21,919 nucleotides of DNA from IMG/VR virus record IMGVR_UViG_3300025168_000769, positions 1-21,919 of that record. One strand, 5' to 3'. Every line of letters begins with the position of its first letter. The stretch's first letter is position 1. The position numbers and the translations under genes were made by a program. Positions 1-6,619 of this stretch are shown here, one piece after another. The notes beneath the pieces were generated by a model. That model had not been told where the DNA came from and did no database searches. It was given only the letters and a program-made list of their open reading frames with translations. This DNA is from a virus.

Positions 1-1
1 A

Positions 2-241
2 TTACAAAAACAACAATCAGCAGCAGAAGTTAAAAAAGATGAATATCTTAAAAGTGTTGAATTATTAAAATCTCTTATACATGAAAAAGGGACCAAATCT
101 GATTTAACCCGTATACTAGCAGTAGGTTTTTTAATTGAAACTACAGATTTTCTTAATATACCATCAGACCGTAAAAAAATGTTAAAAGAAAATATGAACT
201 GGTGTAATTTACAATACGAAAAATATACAAATGAAAATTAA
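2..241 (+). CDS. Unknown protein, C-terminal 79 residues (start lies left of the window)
   Basis: An open frame runs from the left edge to a TAA at 239-241, giving 79 residues with no credible internal start, so the gene is cut by the window edge. The visible part is helical and charged: it begins LQKQQSAAEVKKDEYLKSVE and ends QYEKYTNEN. A hydrophobic patch (RILAVGFLIETTDFL, about visible residues 37-51) looks like a buried helix rather than a membrane segment. The last 11 nt overlap the next gene's start (231), which suggests translational coupling. I do not recognise the family. Codon use and base composition match the following genes, so I read it as a real gene of the same operon. Confidence 0.6.
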   Translation, partial: LQKQQSAAEVKKDEYLKSVELLKSLIHEKGTKSDLTRILAVGFLIETTDFLNIPSDRKKMLKENMNWCNLQYEKYTNEN

Positions 242-365
242 AAACATTGAAAAATGGACAGAGGAATATTATCCTCATGTAGAGAAAATTAAAAGAACAA
301 AACCTCGCAAAAAAGATTTGGATAGACCAAATAAAGGTACTACAGTTAAACGAATTAAAAAATAA
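231..365 (+). CDS. Small basic protein, 44 aa, unknown function
   Basis: ATG at 231 to TAA at 363-365 encodes 44 residues, starting MKIKNIEKWTEEYYPHVEKI. The C-terminal half is rich in Lys and Arg (RTKPRKKDLDRPNKG, ending VKRIKK). The start overlaps the end of the preceding gene by 11 nt, and the stop lies 3 nt before the next ATG, so the gene fits tightly into a run of same-strand genes. The high positive charge is compatible with binding nucleic acid or an acidic partner, but no motif supports a specific role. It could be a chance frame; the tight packing and continuous same-strand coding argue that it is real. Confidence 0.5.
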   Translation: MKIKNIEKWTEEYYPHVEKIKRTKPRKKDLDRPNKGTTVKRIKK

Positions 366-368
366 ATT

Positions 369-590
369 ATGGCTTACGAAAGACAATTAAATGAAGCAAT
401 GGAAAGATTAGATCAATCTTTAGCGCAACTAAGAAATTTAATTAAAAGAGGACAAAACCAAGACGCTATTCGTTTTATGGAAGAAGGTGCATTAAAAGAA
501 CGTTTCGAAGAATTACAAAATATGATTACTATATCACAAACAAATAGTATAGGATCTAGAGGGACTGCTAATGGTCCTGGAATGTTTTAA
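369..590 (+). CDS. Small helical protein, 73 aa, unknown function
   Basis: Starts at ATG 369 behind an A-rich leader without a Shine-Dalgarno sequence. Residues 1-55 are predominantly helical with heptad-like spacing of Leu and Met (MAYERQLNEAMERLDQSLAQ), so a short coiled coil is likely. The C-terminus is flexible and Gly-rich (GSRGTANGPGMF). There is no signal peptide, membrane segment or Cys. It sits between a small basic protein and an HD-domain hydrolase, with 14 nt to the latter. I recognise no function. Its composition would suit a small oligomeric accessory or regulatory protein, which is only inference. Confidence 0.6.
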   Translation: MAYERQLNEAMERLDQSLAQLRNLIKRGQNQDAIRFMEEGALKERFEELQNMITISQTNSIGSRGTANGPGMF

Positions 591-604
591 AAATAAATAA
601 AGTT

Positions 605-1381
605 ATGTTATCAGCAGAAAAAATCCAATCAAATTGGAATCGTTATGTAAGTGAGATAGAGAAATCTTTCTCAAAAGAAAGAACAGACATACTATTACCA
701 TTTTTAGATAAGTATAAAGAAAGAATGATGATGATGCCTGCTTCAAGTAAAAATTGGCACCATTCAGCATTTGCAGGTGGTTATACTGATCATGTTTTAC
801 GTGTATATGATTGTGCAAATTCGTTATATAAAACGTGGAAAACAATGGGAGGCGATATATCCACATATACTGTCGAAGAAATGCATTTCGCAGCATTATT
901 CCATGATTTAGGTAAGATGGGTCAACAAGAAGGTGAATATTACCAACCAAACGACTCACAATGGCATATGGATAAATTAGGTCAAATGTATAAGTTTAAC
1001 ACTGACATTCCTGCAATGAAAGTCCCTGAACGTTCATTATTTATATTACAGGAAATTGGATGTAAAGTTACTCAAAATGAATTTATTACAATTAAAATTC
1101 ATGATGGTTTATATGATGATTCAAATAAGTTTTACTTTATGTCTGGTCAAAAAGAAACTAGATTAAGAACACATTTACCATTATTAATGCATCAAGCAGA
1201 TCATATGGCTGCTCAAATTGAATTTGAGTTGTGGAATAATTCAGCTAATCCTTCTTCTAAACCAGCAAATGCTACTAAAGGTGATAAGACACTTAGAGCA
1301 GCTAAAAAAGTAAACATACAAAATAACCCAAAATTAGCATCAGCAACATTAGATGTTATAGATTCATTTTTTAAAGATTAA
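605..1381 (+). CDS. HD-domain phosphohydrolase
   Basis: A 258-residue protein with the metal-binding pattern of the HD superfamily: H63 in YTDHVLRV, the His-Asp doublet H100-D101 in HFAALFHDLGKMGQ, H166-D167 in IKIHDGLYDD, and H196/D199/H200 in LLMHQADHMAAQIEFE. HH52-53 may add a ligand. HD proteins of this shape hydrolyse phosphoester bonds in nucleotides or nucleic acids using divalent metals. The arrangement resembles the HD part of bacterial 3'-5' exoribonucleases such as YhaM, but no OB-fold RNA-binding domain is present. The substrate is therefore unknown: RNA 3' ends, (d)NTPs and signalling nucleotides are all possible. The C-terminal 45 residues are Lys- and Asn-rich and probably flexible. 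It stands 2 nt before the next ORF, just upstream of the late sigma factor gene, so it is likely co-transcribed with phage regulatory genes. Confidence 0.85.
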   Translation: MLSAEKIQSNWNRYVSEIEKSFSKERTDILLPFLDKYKERMMMMPASSKNWHHSAFAGGYTDHVLRVYDCANSLYKTWKTMGGDISTYTVEEMHFAALFHDLGKMGQQEGEYYQPNDSQWHMDKLGQMYKFNTDIPAMKVPERSLFILQEIGCKVTQNEFITIKIHDGLYDDSNKFYFMSGQKETRLRTHLPLLMHQADHMAAQIEFELWNNSANPSSKPANATKGDKTLRAAKKVNIQNNPKLASATLDVIDSFFKD

Positions 1382-1383
1382 TT

Positions 1384-1632
1384 ATGATAACACTTAGTAT
1401 AATATTAACAGTAGTAATAACTGCTTCTGCCTTTATAATTAGAAATTTAATAAAGAAAAATGAAAGATTAGAAGATTTTATTACAAAACAAAGTGAAGCT
1501 ATCACTGCTTGTGATGTAAGATTAAAACAATTAGATCAAAAAGGATCATTTGTAGCAGATGATGAAATTGGTTTTTTCTTTAAAGAAGTAGAAAAAATTC
1601 AAGAAGCTCTAAACGAGTTTACCCTTAAATAA
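1384..1632 (+). CDS. Small single-pass membrane protein, 82 aa
   Basis: Residues 2-19 form one hydrophobic segment (ITLSIILTVVITASAFII) followed directly by RNLIKKNER. The positive charges after the helix predict an N-terminal membrane anchor with the C-terminal domain in the cytoplasm. The rest (about 60 residues) is charged and helical, compatible with a coiled coil. There is no lipobox or signal-peptidase site, so it is an anchor rather than a secreted protein. The ATG lies only 2 nt after the HD-hydrolase stop, suggesting translational coupling. The family is unknown. Possible roles include a spanin-like or superinfection-exclusion factor, or a membrane tether, but nothing in the sequence selects among them. 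Confidence 0.65.
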   Translation: MITLSIILTVVITASAFIIRNLIKKNERLEDFITKQSEAITACDVRLKQLDQKGSFVADDEIGFFFKEVEKIQEALNEFTLK

Positions 1633-1649
1633 AAATTAGTAAAAACCAC

Positions 1650-2426
1650 ATGTCAAACAAACTTAAGTATGCCCCTAGCCCCCCACCAGAACCAGTAATC
1701 ACTGGTTCTCTTGAACCAGGTCCTAAAAAAAGAGGAAGAAAAAGAACCAAAAAACAATATTTTACACTAGACACAGACGCAGCTATTAAAGAGTATTTAG
1801 CTACATCTAACCAAGATGATAGAGACGAAATATTTAAAACAAGAATTTGGTATCCCTTTTATAAACTTGCTGAAAATTTAATACATACATTTAAATTTTA
1901 CTATACAGAAGTAGATGATTTAGAAGATTTAAAACATGAAGTAATTGTTTTTCTTTTAGAAAAACTAGATTATTTTAAACCAGAAAAAGGTACTAAAGCA
2001 TTTAGTTATTTTTCAATTGTAGGTAAAAATTATCTTATACTTTATAATAATAACAATTATAAAAAGAAAAAATCAAAAGTAGATGTTTTAAAAGCAGATG
2101 AAGATGAAGGAGTTTTATATCAATTAGGTAGAGATGATCGTAAACAAGATATTAAGGATTTTATAGATTATTTTACAGAATATATTGATAAACATATGTT
2201 TACTATGTTTAAAAAAAACAAAGATAGAAAAGTAGCTGATGCAATTAATATACTTTTTAAACGTAGAGAAAACCTAGAAATATTTAATAAAAAAGCACTT
2301 TATATTTACATAAGAGAAATAACAGATGTAGAAACTCCTACAATTACTAAAGTAACTAAAATACTTAAAAAACAGTATAAAAATTTATATAGTGAATATA
2401 TAGAAACAGGGTATATAAAAGTCTAA
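1650..2426 (+). CDS. Late-transcription sigma factor, T4 gp55-like
   Basis: A 258-residue protein whose centre resembles sigma-70 region 2. Residues 70-132 contain DLEDLKHEVIVFLLEKLDYF, then KPEKGTKAFSYFSIVGKNYLI, the acidic helix, Gly turn and aromatic helix typical of regions 2.1-2.4. In T4, gp55 gives the host RNA polymerase specificity for late promoters, recognising only a -10-like TATAAATA and acting with gp33 and the gp45 clamp. This protein lacks a clear region 4, as gp55 does, but is longer than T4 gp55 (185 residues). It carries an N-terminal Pro-rich and strongly basic extension (KKRGRKRTKK near residues 26-35) and a Lys-rich C-terminal helical part. It lies just before the baseplate genes, and a conserved promoter-like motif follows its stop by 7 nt. 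A divergent extracytoplasmic-type sigma is the main alternative. Assignment to the sigma superfamily is good; gp55 orthology is likely. Confidence 0.8.
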   Translation: MSNKLKYAPSPPPEPVITGSLEPGPKKRGRKRTKKQYFTLDTDAAIKEYLATSNQDDRDEIFKTRIWYPFYKLAENLIHTFKFYYTEVDDLEDLKHEVIVFLLEKLDYFKPEKGTKAFSYFSIVGKNYLILYNNNNYKKKKSKVDVLKADEDEGVLYQLGRDDRKQDIKDFIDYFTEYIDKHMFTMFKKNKDRKVADAINILFKRRENLEIFNKKALYIYIREITDVETPTITKVTKILKKQYKNLYSEYIETGYIKV

Positions 2427-2433
2427 AAATTCC

Positions 2434-2450
2434 ATATTTATAATAAAACA
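2434..2450 (+). promoter_or_regulatory. Putative late promoter, copy 1 (upstream of 2453)
   Basis: ATATTTATAATAAAACA fills most of the 26-nt gap between the sigma-factor gene and the gene at 2453. It matches two other intergenic sites (6594 and 17347) at 14 of 17 positions. The TATTTATAA core would serve as a -10-like element, giving a leader of only a few bases. There is no recognisable -35 element, as expected for a gp55-type promoter. The strand and exact start point are inferred. Confidence 0.5.
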
Positions 2451-2452
2451 AT

Positions 2453-2839
2453 ATGGATTCATTAAATCAAGTATTATTCGATGATAAATCTTTTGGAGAC
2501 TTACTAAAAGAAATTCACGGTAATCAAAAGAAAAAAGCCAAACAACTTGCATCTTTAATAGCTGAATTACGTCCTTTAGTCCAATCTTTAGGTGATGCCA
2601 CTGTCGTAGTTCCACTAATAAAAGAATATATGGAAATAAGTGTTAAAAATGACGACCAATTAATTAAGATGGCAGCTATTGTTCAACGTTTATCTACAGG
2701 TGCTTCTTCAACAGGAGATGGTGGTTTATTAACAAACGAAGAAATGGATCAATTAATGGATGTAGCTGAAGAAATAGCTAAAACAGTTGAAAAACCTAAA
2801 CAAATAGAAGCCCCCGAAGAAGATGGCAACAATAAATAA
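2453..2839 (+). CDS. Conserved small helical protein at head of tail module, 128 aa
   Basis: Residues 1-85 are helical (MDSLNQVLFDDKSFGDLLKE; later LIKEYMEISVKNDDQLIKMA and AAIVQRL). They are followed by a Gly/Ser/Thr-rich hinge (STGASSTGDGGLL) and an acidic C-terminal helix with a Lys/Glu tail. It is the first gene after the putative late promoter at 2434. Its last 17 nt overlap the spike gene start at 2823, so the two products are probably made together. That suggests an assembly factor or minor component of the baseplate hub, possibly with a job like the small T4 hub-assembly proteins gp26, gp51 or gp28. No motif confirms this, and it should be treated as an uncharacterised tail-associated protein. 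Confidence 0.7.
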   Translation: MDSLNQVLFDDKSFGDLLKEIHGNQKKKAKQLASLIAELRPLVQSLGDATVVVPLIKEYMEISVKNDDQLIKMAAIVQRLSTGASSTGDGGLLTNEEMDQLMDVAEEIAKTVEKPKQIEAPEEDGNNK

Positions 2840-4388
2840 TAATAAAAATATTAATGATTCTTTTTTAGGTGGGGGGAGAAATGTTGTCCCTTGCAAGGTT
2901 AAAAAAGTAATATTAGATGGATCCACCCCAGAAGCAGCTAATTTTGGGGGATATGATGCTGTAGGGATGATTTTCTTTAATAAAGTTCCAACATCAGAAC
3001 AACCTATTTATAAAGAGGCAAATATTAAAGAAGATCCTAAATTACCAATATTTGATGGTGTAGCTAAGCCCTTATTTCCTTTTTTAAAATACTACCCTTT
3101 AATTAACGAAATAGTACCTATAATTACACTTACAGGTAAAGATTATATGGATAATAGAAATGAGGGAGAAACTAATTATTATTTTCCTCCTATAAATTTA
3201 TGGAACCACCCCCACCATAATACTTTACCTGCTTTAAGTAATTATATAAGTAATGATAAATTAGGAGAAATAAGAAAAAATGAAGATTATGCACAAGCAG
3301 GTTTATTAAGAAGAACAACAGATGGTGAATTAGATTATGAAGTTCCCTTAGGAGACTATTTTAATGAACAATTAAATATTAAACCCTTAAGACCATATGA
3401 AGGGGATCATATAGTGGAAGGTAGATTTGGTAATTCACTTAGATTTGGAGCAACAGCTAGAAGTAAAACAATACCTGTATCTCAATCAAACAACTGGTCT
3501 GCGGGAGCTAAAGGTAATATAGGAGATCCTATTACTATTCTTAGAAATGGCCAAGCAGAAGGATTAGATGAAATGGGTTGGGTACCTACAGTTGAAGATA
3601 TTAATTTAGATGCATCATCTATTTATTTAACTTCAAATCAAAAATTAGATAACTTAACAATAGCAGCACCCGATTGTTGGTATTCTTTTGGTTTAAATGC
3701 TGATATACCTCAAGACCCTAACCAGGAAGCAAAAAAGTTCTTAGATTCACCTGTTGATTTTTTACAATCAGACGATGAAATAACATCAGAAACAACAACA
3801 ACTACAACTGATGAATCAACAGAACCAGTAGAACCAATAGAAACAGAACCAGTAGAAACAGAACCAGTAGAAACAGAACCAGTAGAAACAGAACCAACGG
3901 GTAATATTTCAGAAGACACAGCGGGATTAAATGAAGAAGAAATAGATCCAAATGAATATTACCAACAAGATTTTGGACAAGAATTAGAAATAATACAAAG
4001 ACCTCCATTACCTAATAGTTATCAAATAGCAACAGGTGCTAATAATTGTAGAAATTGTAATTTTAATAGACATCATTATTGTAATAATTGGAACGCAACA
4101 GTAAGAGCTAAACATGAAAACCCTTGGGTGTGTGGTGCTTGGAAAGCAAAAGGACCTTATGCTAATATTATAGGAAAATATTATAAGGGTATAGGAAAAG
4201 ACAAAGAATTTGACATAGCTGAAAGTTTAGCAAGACAAGACGCATTATCAAAAGTATATTCAGAAATAGGGAATACAAATGTAAATGTTGAATTTGGTGA
4301 TGATTACCAAACAGGAATACCAACAAGATATCAGGTTGATGGAGAATTAGAAGTATATTTTGCATTTAAAGTTAAATCAATAAGTTAA
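2823..4388 (+). CDS. Baseplate central spike/hub protein (gp5-like OB part) with Cys cluster
   Basis: A 521-residue protein. Around residues 193-209 it carries GDHIVEGRFGNSLRFGATAR, which resembles the OB-fold region of phage baseplate spike proteins in the T4 gp5 and VgrG family. GDPITILRNGQ and ASSIYLTSNQKL follow (about residues 238-275), again spike-like beta strands. No lysozyme domain is visible, unlike T4 gp5. Residues about 320-360 form a Thr-rich then TEPVE-repeat linker. After it comes a Cys cluster C409-x2-C412-x7-C420-x16-C437, with HH418-419 and aromatic residues around it, which suggests a metal or Fe-S site. The final 75 residues (IGKYYKGIGKDKEFDIAESL onward) form an alpha/beta domain. 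The start at 2823 is inside the preceding gene. It probably sits at the tip of the tail tube and pierces the host envelope. The structural-protein assignment is strong; the exact gp5 equivalence is inference. Confidence 0.75.
   Translation: MATINNNKNINDSFLGGGRNVVPCKVKKVILDGSTPEAANFGGYDAVGMIFFNKVPTSEQPIYKEANIKEDPKLPIFDGVAKPLFPFLKYYPLINEIVPIITLTGKDYMDNRNEGETNYYFPPINLWNHPHHNTLPALSNYISNDKLGEIRKNEDYAQAGLLRRTTDGELDYEVPLGDYFNEQLNIKPLRPYEGDHIVEGRFGNSLRFGATARSKTIPVSQSNNWSAGAKGNIGDPITILRNGQAEGLDEMGWVPTVEDINLDASSIYLTSNQKLDNLTIAAPDCWYSFGLNADIPQDPNQEAKKFLDSPVDFLQSDDEITSETTTTTTDESTEPVEPIETEPVETEPVETEPVETEPTGNISEDTAGLNEEEIDPNEYYQQDFGQELEIIQRPPLPNSYQIATGANNCRNCNFNRHHYCNNWNATVRAKHENPWVCGAWKAKGPYANIIGKYYKGIGKDKEFDIAESLARQDALSKVYSEIGNTNVNVEFGDDYQTGIPTRYQVDGELEVYFAFKVKSIS
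3819..3896 (+). repeat. 15-bp tandem repeat encoding a TEPVE linker
   Basis: The unit ACAGAACCAGTAGAA occurs at 3819, then three times in perfect tandem at 3843, 3858 and 3873, with a partial copy from 3888. A 9-bp partial unit (3834-3842) separates the first copy. It encodes repeated Thr-Glu-Pro-Val-Glu (residues about 333-358), a stiff acidic linker between the OB-like part and the Cys-rich domain of the spike protein. The in-frame unit means copy-number change would only alter linker length. Confidence 0.9.
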
Positions 4389-4389
4389 A

Positions 4390-5058
4390 ATGGCAAGACT
4401 ACCAGGAGAAATAGAAAATATAAAAAATATCACAGATGAATTTAGTAGAATTCAAGACAGTGGTATAAATCCTATATTAACACCCATTTATCCTAATGAT
4501 TATCAGGGTAAACAAGTAATAATAAACGCAGACAGACTAATTTTTAACGCTAGATTACAATTTAGTGGACAAGAAGCACAAGGATCAGCTCAAACTTATG
4601 AAGGAGGAGACATACATATGTTTTCACATAATTTTCTTTCTTTAAGTACAAATGGTAGCATTCATTTAAACACATTATACCCACAAGGAGGAGAATTAGC
4701 TGATGATACTAAAAATACCAAAAACTACATAATGATAAATGCTCCTAATATTTTTGTAGGTATGGACACGGCTGAAGGTAGACCAAAAAACTACCCAACA
4801 GAACCAGCAGTATTAGGTTTAAAAAACCAAGCATTAATGGATAAATTATTAAATTTACTTTTAGATTTATTACAAAAATTAAGTACATCTAATGTTCATA
4901 TAGGTGATAGAGGAGGAACTACTACTCCTATAGGTACTACATTTAATTCTATGAGTGAAGATTGGGATGGTGAAGGAGAACCTCTTCCTAATAGTATAGG
5001 TGAATTAAGATCTATGTTAAGAGAAATTAAAAGTAATCATGTATTTATAAAAAAATAA
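4390..5058 (+). CDS. Beta-rich baseplate spike-like protein, 222 aa
   Basis: The body is built of short beta-strand repeats: GKQVIINADRLIFNARLQFS, then GDIHMFSHNFLSLSTNGSIH, then NYIMINAPNIFVGMDTAEGR. This pattern resembles the beta-helical needle segment after the OB fold in gp5/VgrG-type spikes. It is followed by PTEPAVLGLKNQALMDKLL, a segment often seen in phage spike proteins where the needle ends and a helix starts. Residues about 145-165 form a Leu-rich helix, and the C-terminus is Gly-rich then basic. The ATG lies 1 nt after the spike/hub gene's stop, so the two may together supply the parts of one membrane-piercing device. A separate tail-tip or hub subunit is the alternative. Confidence 0.65.
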   Translation: MARLPGEIENIKNITDEFSRIQDSGINPILTPIYPNDYQGKQVIINADRLIFNARLQFSGQEAQGSAQTYEGGDIHMFSHNFLSLSTNGSIHLNTLYPQGGELADDTKNTKNYIMINAPNIFVGMDTAEGRPKNYPTEPAVLGLKNQALMDKLLNLLLDLLQKLSTSNVHIGDRGGTTTPIGTTFNSMSEDWDGEGEPLPNSIGELRSMLREIKSNHVFIKK

Positions 5059-5059
5059 A

Positions 5060-6586
5060 ATGAGTAATCTATTTAAAGGACAATCAGAAATAACAAACCA
5101 AATTAAGGATAAAATGAATTCGGTAATGAATAATATGCCAGGGGGTCAAATTCCTGAAAATGTATCATTATCTAAATTAAAAGGAATAGCACCTAATATT
5201 AACACTATAAAAAATACACTATCCCCAGATACAAATGTCCCAGAAACATTTTTAGCAGAATTTAATCCTTTAAATGATTTAATTAAAAATATACCAATAC
5301 CTACACCTAAATTAAAAACAGTAGATTTTACTCCTTCAGAACCCAAAATAGAAGAAGAAATAAATGAAGCAAAATTATTAGAAGAAGGAGTATCTAAAAA
5401 GAAAATAGATGAATTAAAAAGAAAAAGAGAAGCTAGACAAAAGGCAAATGAAGTAAAAACAGAAATTTCAAATAAATTACAATCCTCTGTAACAAGTAAA
5501 GTAAATAATATAATAGGGGGAGTTCAAAACTTAGCTCAAAGTACTCTTAGTGGAGCAGTAACACAAGCTATAGGAGGGATAGATAGTCCTATAATTCAAA
5601 AAATAGCAGCATATAAATATTTTAAGGCTCAATTAGGAACTGTTGATGAAAGAATGGCAAACATACAAGAACAAATAAATAAAATAAAAGAAGAAGCTAA
5701 GGAAGTACTAAAAAAACAAACAGATTCTATTGATAAAAAGGGTGAAATAGAAAAAGAAGAAAAGAAAAAAGAATCGGAAGCTTCATCTCAAGAATCAATA
5801 GCAAACACATTTAAATCAAAATCAAGATCAGGATCCCCTGAACCTGGTAGTAAACATAATAGTAAAACAACAAGAAAAGCTTTAGACCTAAGACAAAAGG
5901 TAGAAGGATTTAAAGCAGTAGCAGAACAAACAGCAGAAAATATAGGAAAATTACTAACAGATGTGTTAGGTAGTCTTGGAAATTTACTTTCAGTTATTTT
6001 AAAAGTAGTAGGAGCTCTTCTATCAGTTATTGCATTTATTATGTTTTTAAAACAATTATTAGAACTATTAATGTTATTATTATTTAAAAAAAGTAATAAT
6101 ATAAATAATGAAAATTCATCAGCTAATTCACCTGAAAACTTTTTAAACGAAATAGGATATCCTGGATTAACAAATGAAGATTTTTCAACACTTTCAACTC
6201 CTTTATCTCCTACACCTTTTGACACAACAAATACAAATTTTATAGAAGTAGATATATTTAACCCTATAATGTTTGGATCTTACCAAATAGGAGATCCTTT
6301 AACACAAGGAGATTTAGATTTAAATTCAGGAAAAGATTTTAATAATCATCCCTTATTAGGAGATTTAGAAGGCATACATCCCCAACTTACAAATCAACTA
6401 TATAATAATGGAACTTTACCTTTATTGGGAAGTGAACCATTAGATGTAAACCAATATTCAGAAGATTTAGATAAAATATATGATGATTTATTAAATGAAT
6501 TAGTAGAAACACAACAAATTGAATATATTGAAAAATTATATAATTTAGATTTTGAAATGATAGGATATAAGCGTTATAGAGCTTAA
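5060..6586 (+). CDS. Coiled-coil tail protein with hydrophobic segment, candidate tape measure
   Basis: A 508-residue protein. Residues about 95-140 and 195-250 are charged helices with coiled-coil character (KKKIDELKRKREARQKANEV; EQINKIKEEAKEVLKKQTDS), and residues about 240-275 are Lys/Glu/Ser-rich. Residues about 298-342 are strongly hydrophobic (LGNLLSVILKVVGALLSVIA, then FIMFLKQLLELLMLLLF), enough for one or two membrane helices. The C-terminal 160 residues are acidic and Asn/Pro-rich. Position between the spike genes and the wedge genes, length near T4 gp29 (590 aa), helical content and an internal hydrophobic segment fit a tape-measure protein, which sets tail length and can insert in the host membrane during ejection. 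No direct family match is visible, so this is inference; a hub-associated membrane protein is the alternative. Confidence 0.6.
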   Translation: MSNLFKGQSEITNQIKDKMNSVMNNMPGGQIPENVSLSKLKGIAPNINTIKNTLSPDTNVPETFLAEFNPLNDLIKNIPIPTPKLKTVDFTPSEPKIEEEINEAKLLEEGVSKKKIDELKRKREARQKANEVKTEISNKLQSSVTSKVNNIIGGVQNLAQSTLSGAVTQAIGGIDSPIIQKIAAYKYFKAQLGTVDERMANIQEQINKIKEEAKEVLKKQTDSIDKKGEIEKEEKKKESEASSQESIANTFKSKSRSGSPEPGSKHNSKTTRKALDLRQKVEGFKAVAEQTAENIGKLLTDVLGSLGNLLSVILKVVGALLSVIAFIMFLKQLLELLMLLLFKKSNNINNENSSANSPENFLNEIGYPGLTNEDFSTLSTPLSPTPFDTTNTNFIEVDIFNPIMFGSYQIGDPLTQGDLDLNSGKDFNNHPLLGDLEGIHPQLTNQLYNNGTLPLLGSEPLDVNQYSEDLDKIYDDLLNELVETQQIEYIEKLYNLDFEMIGYKRYRA

Positions 6587-6593
6587 CCTACTT

Positions 6594-6610
6594 ATATTTA
6601 TTAACAAACA
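6594..6610 (+). promoter_or_regulatory. Putative late promoter, copy 2 (upstream of 6620)
   Basis: ATATTTATTAACAAACA lies in the 33-nt gap between the tape-measure candidate and the gene at 6620. It shares 14 of 17 positions with the sites at 2434 and 17347. It would start transcription of the wedge genes (gp25, gp6 and downstream). Its core has one extra T compared with TATTTATAA, so it may be a weaker site. Confidence 0.45.
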
Positions 6611-6619
6611 CAATTAAAA

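Noticed and set aside
591-600. AAATAAATAA before the HD gene as a T4-type late promoter
   Set aside because: It differs from TATAAATA at the first base, lacks the flank of the other sites, and A/T runs of this kind are frequent in the leaders.
603-959. Reverse-strand open frame of 118 residues
   Set aside because: It lies wholly opposite the HD hydrolase, whose motifs are clear; the reverse product is rich in Leu, Phe, His and Tyr as expected from complementing an A-rich gene.
3710-4008. Two reverse-strand open frames with repeated Ser/Thr/Gly/Val or Leu/Phe residues
   Set aside because: They are the complements of the TEPVE repeat and its surroundings; the forward frame is a continuous 521-residue spike gene and repeats readily keep other frames open.
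4047-4133. Cys cluster as a classical high-potential iron-sulfur protein site
   Set aside because: The first pair and a final aromatic-Cys are similar, but the spacing C-x2-C-x7-C-x16-C does not fit that family; kept only as a general metal or Fe-S site.
5042-5050. A further TATTTATAA copy, 9 nt before the ATG at 5060
   Set aside because: It lies inside the last codons of the preceding gene (Val-Phe-Ile-Lys), and lacks the CAAAACA flank; it may be chance in AT-rich coding DNA, so it was not called as a promoter.
5788-6225. Reverse-strand open frame of 145 residues
   Set aside because: Opposite the coiled-coil/tape-measure candidate, no plausible domain, no leader like those of the real genes.
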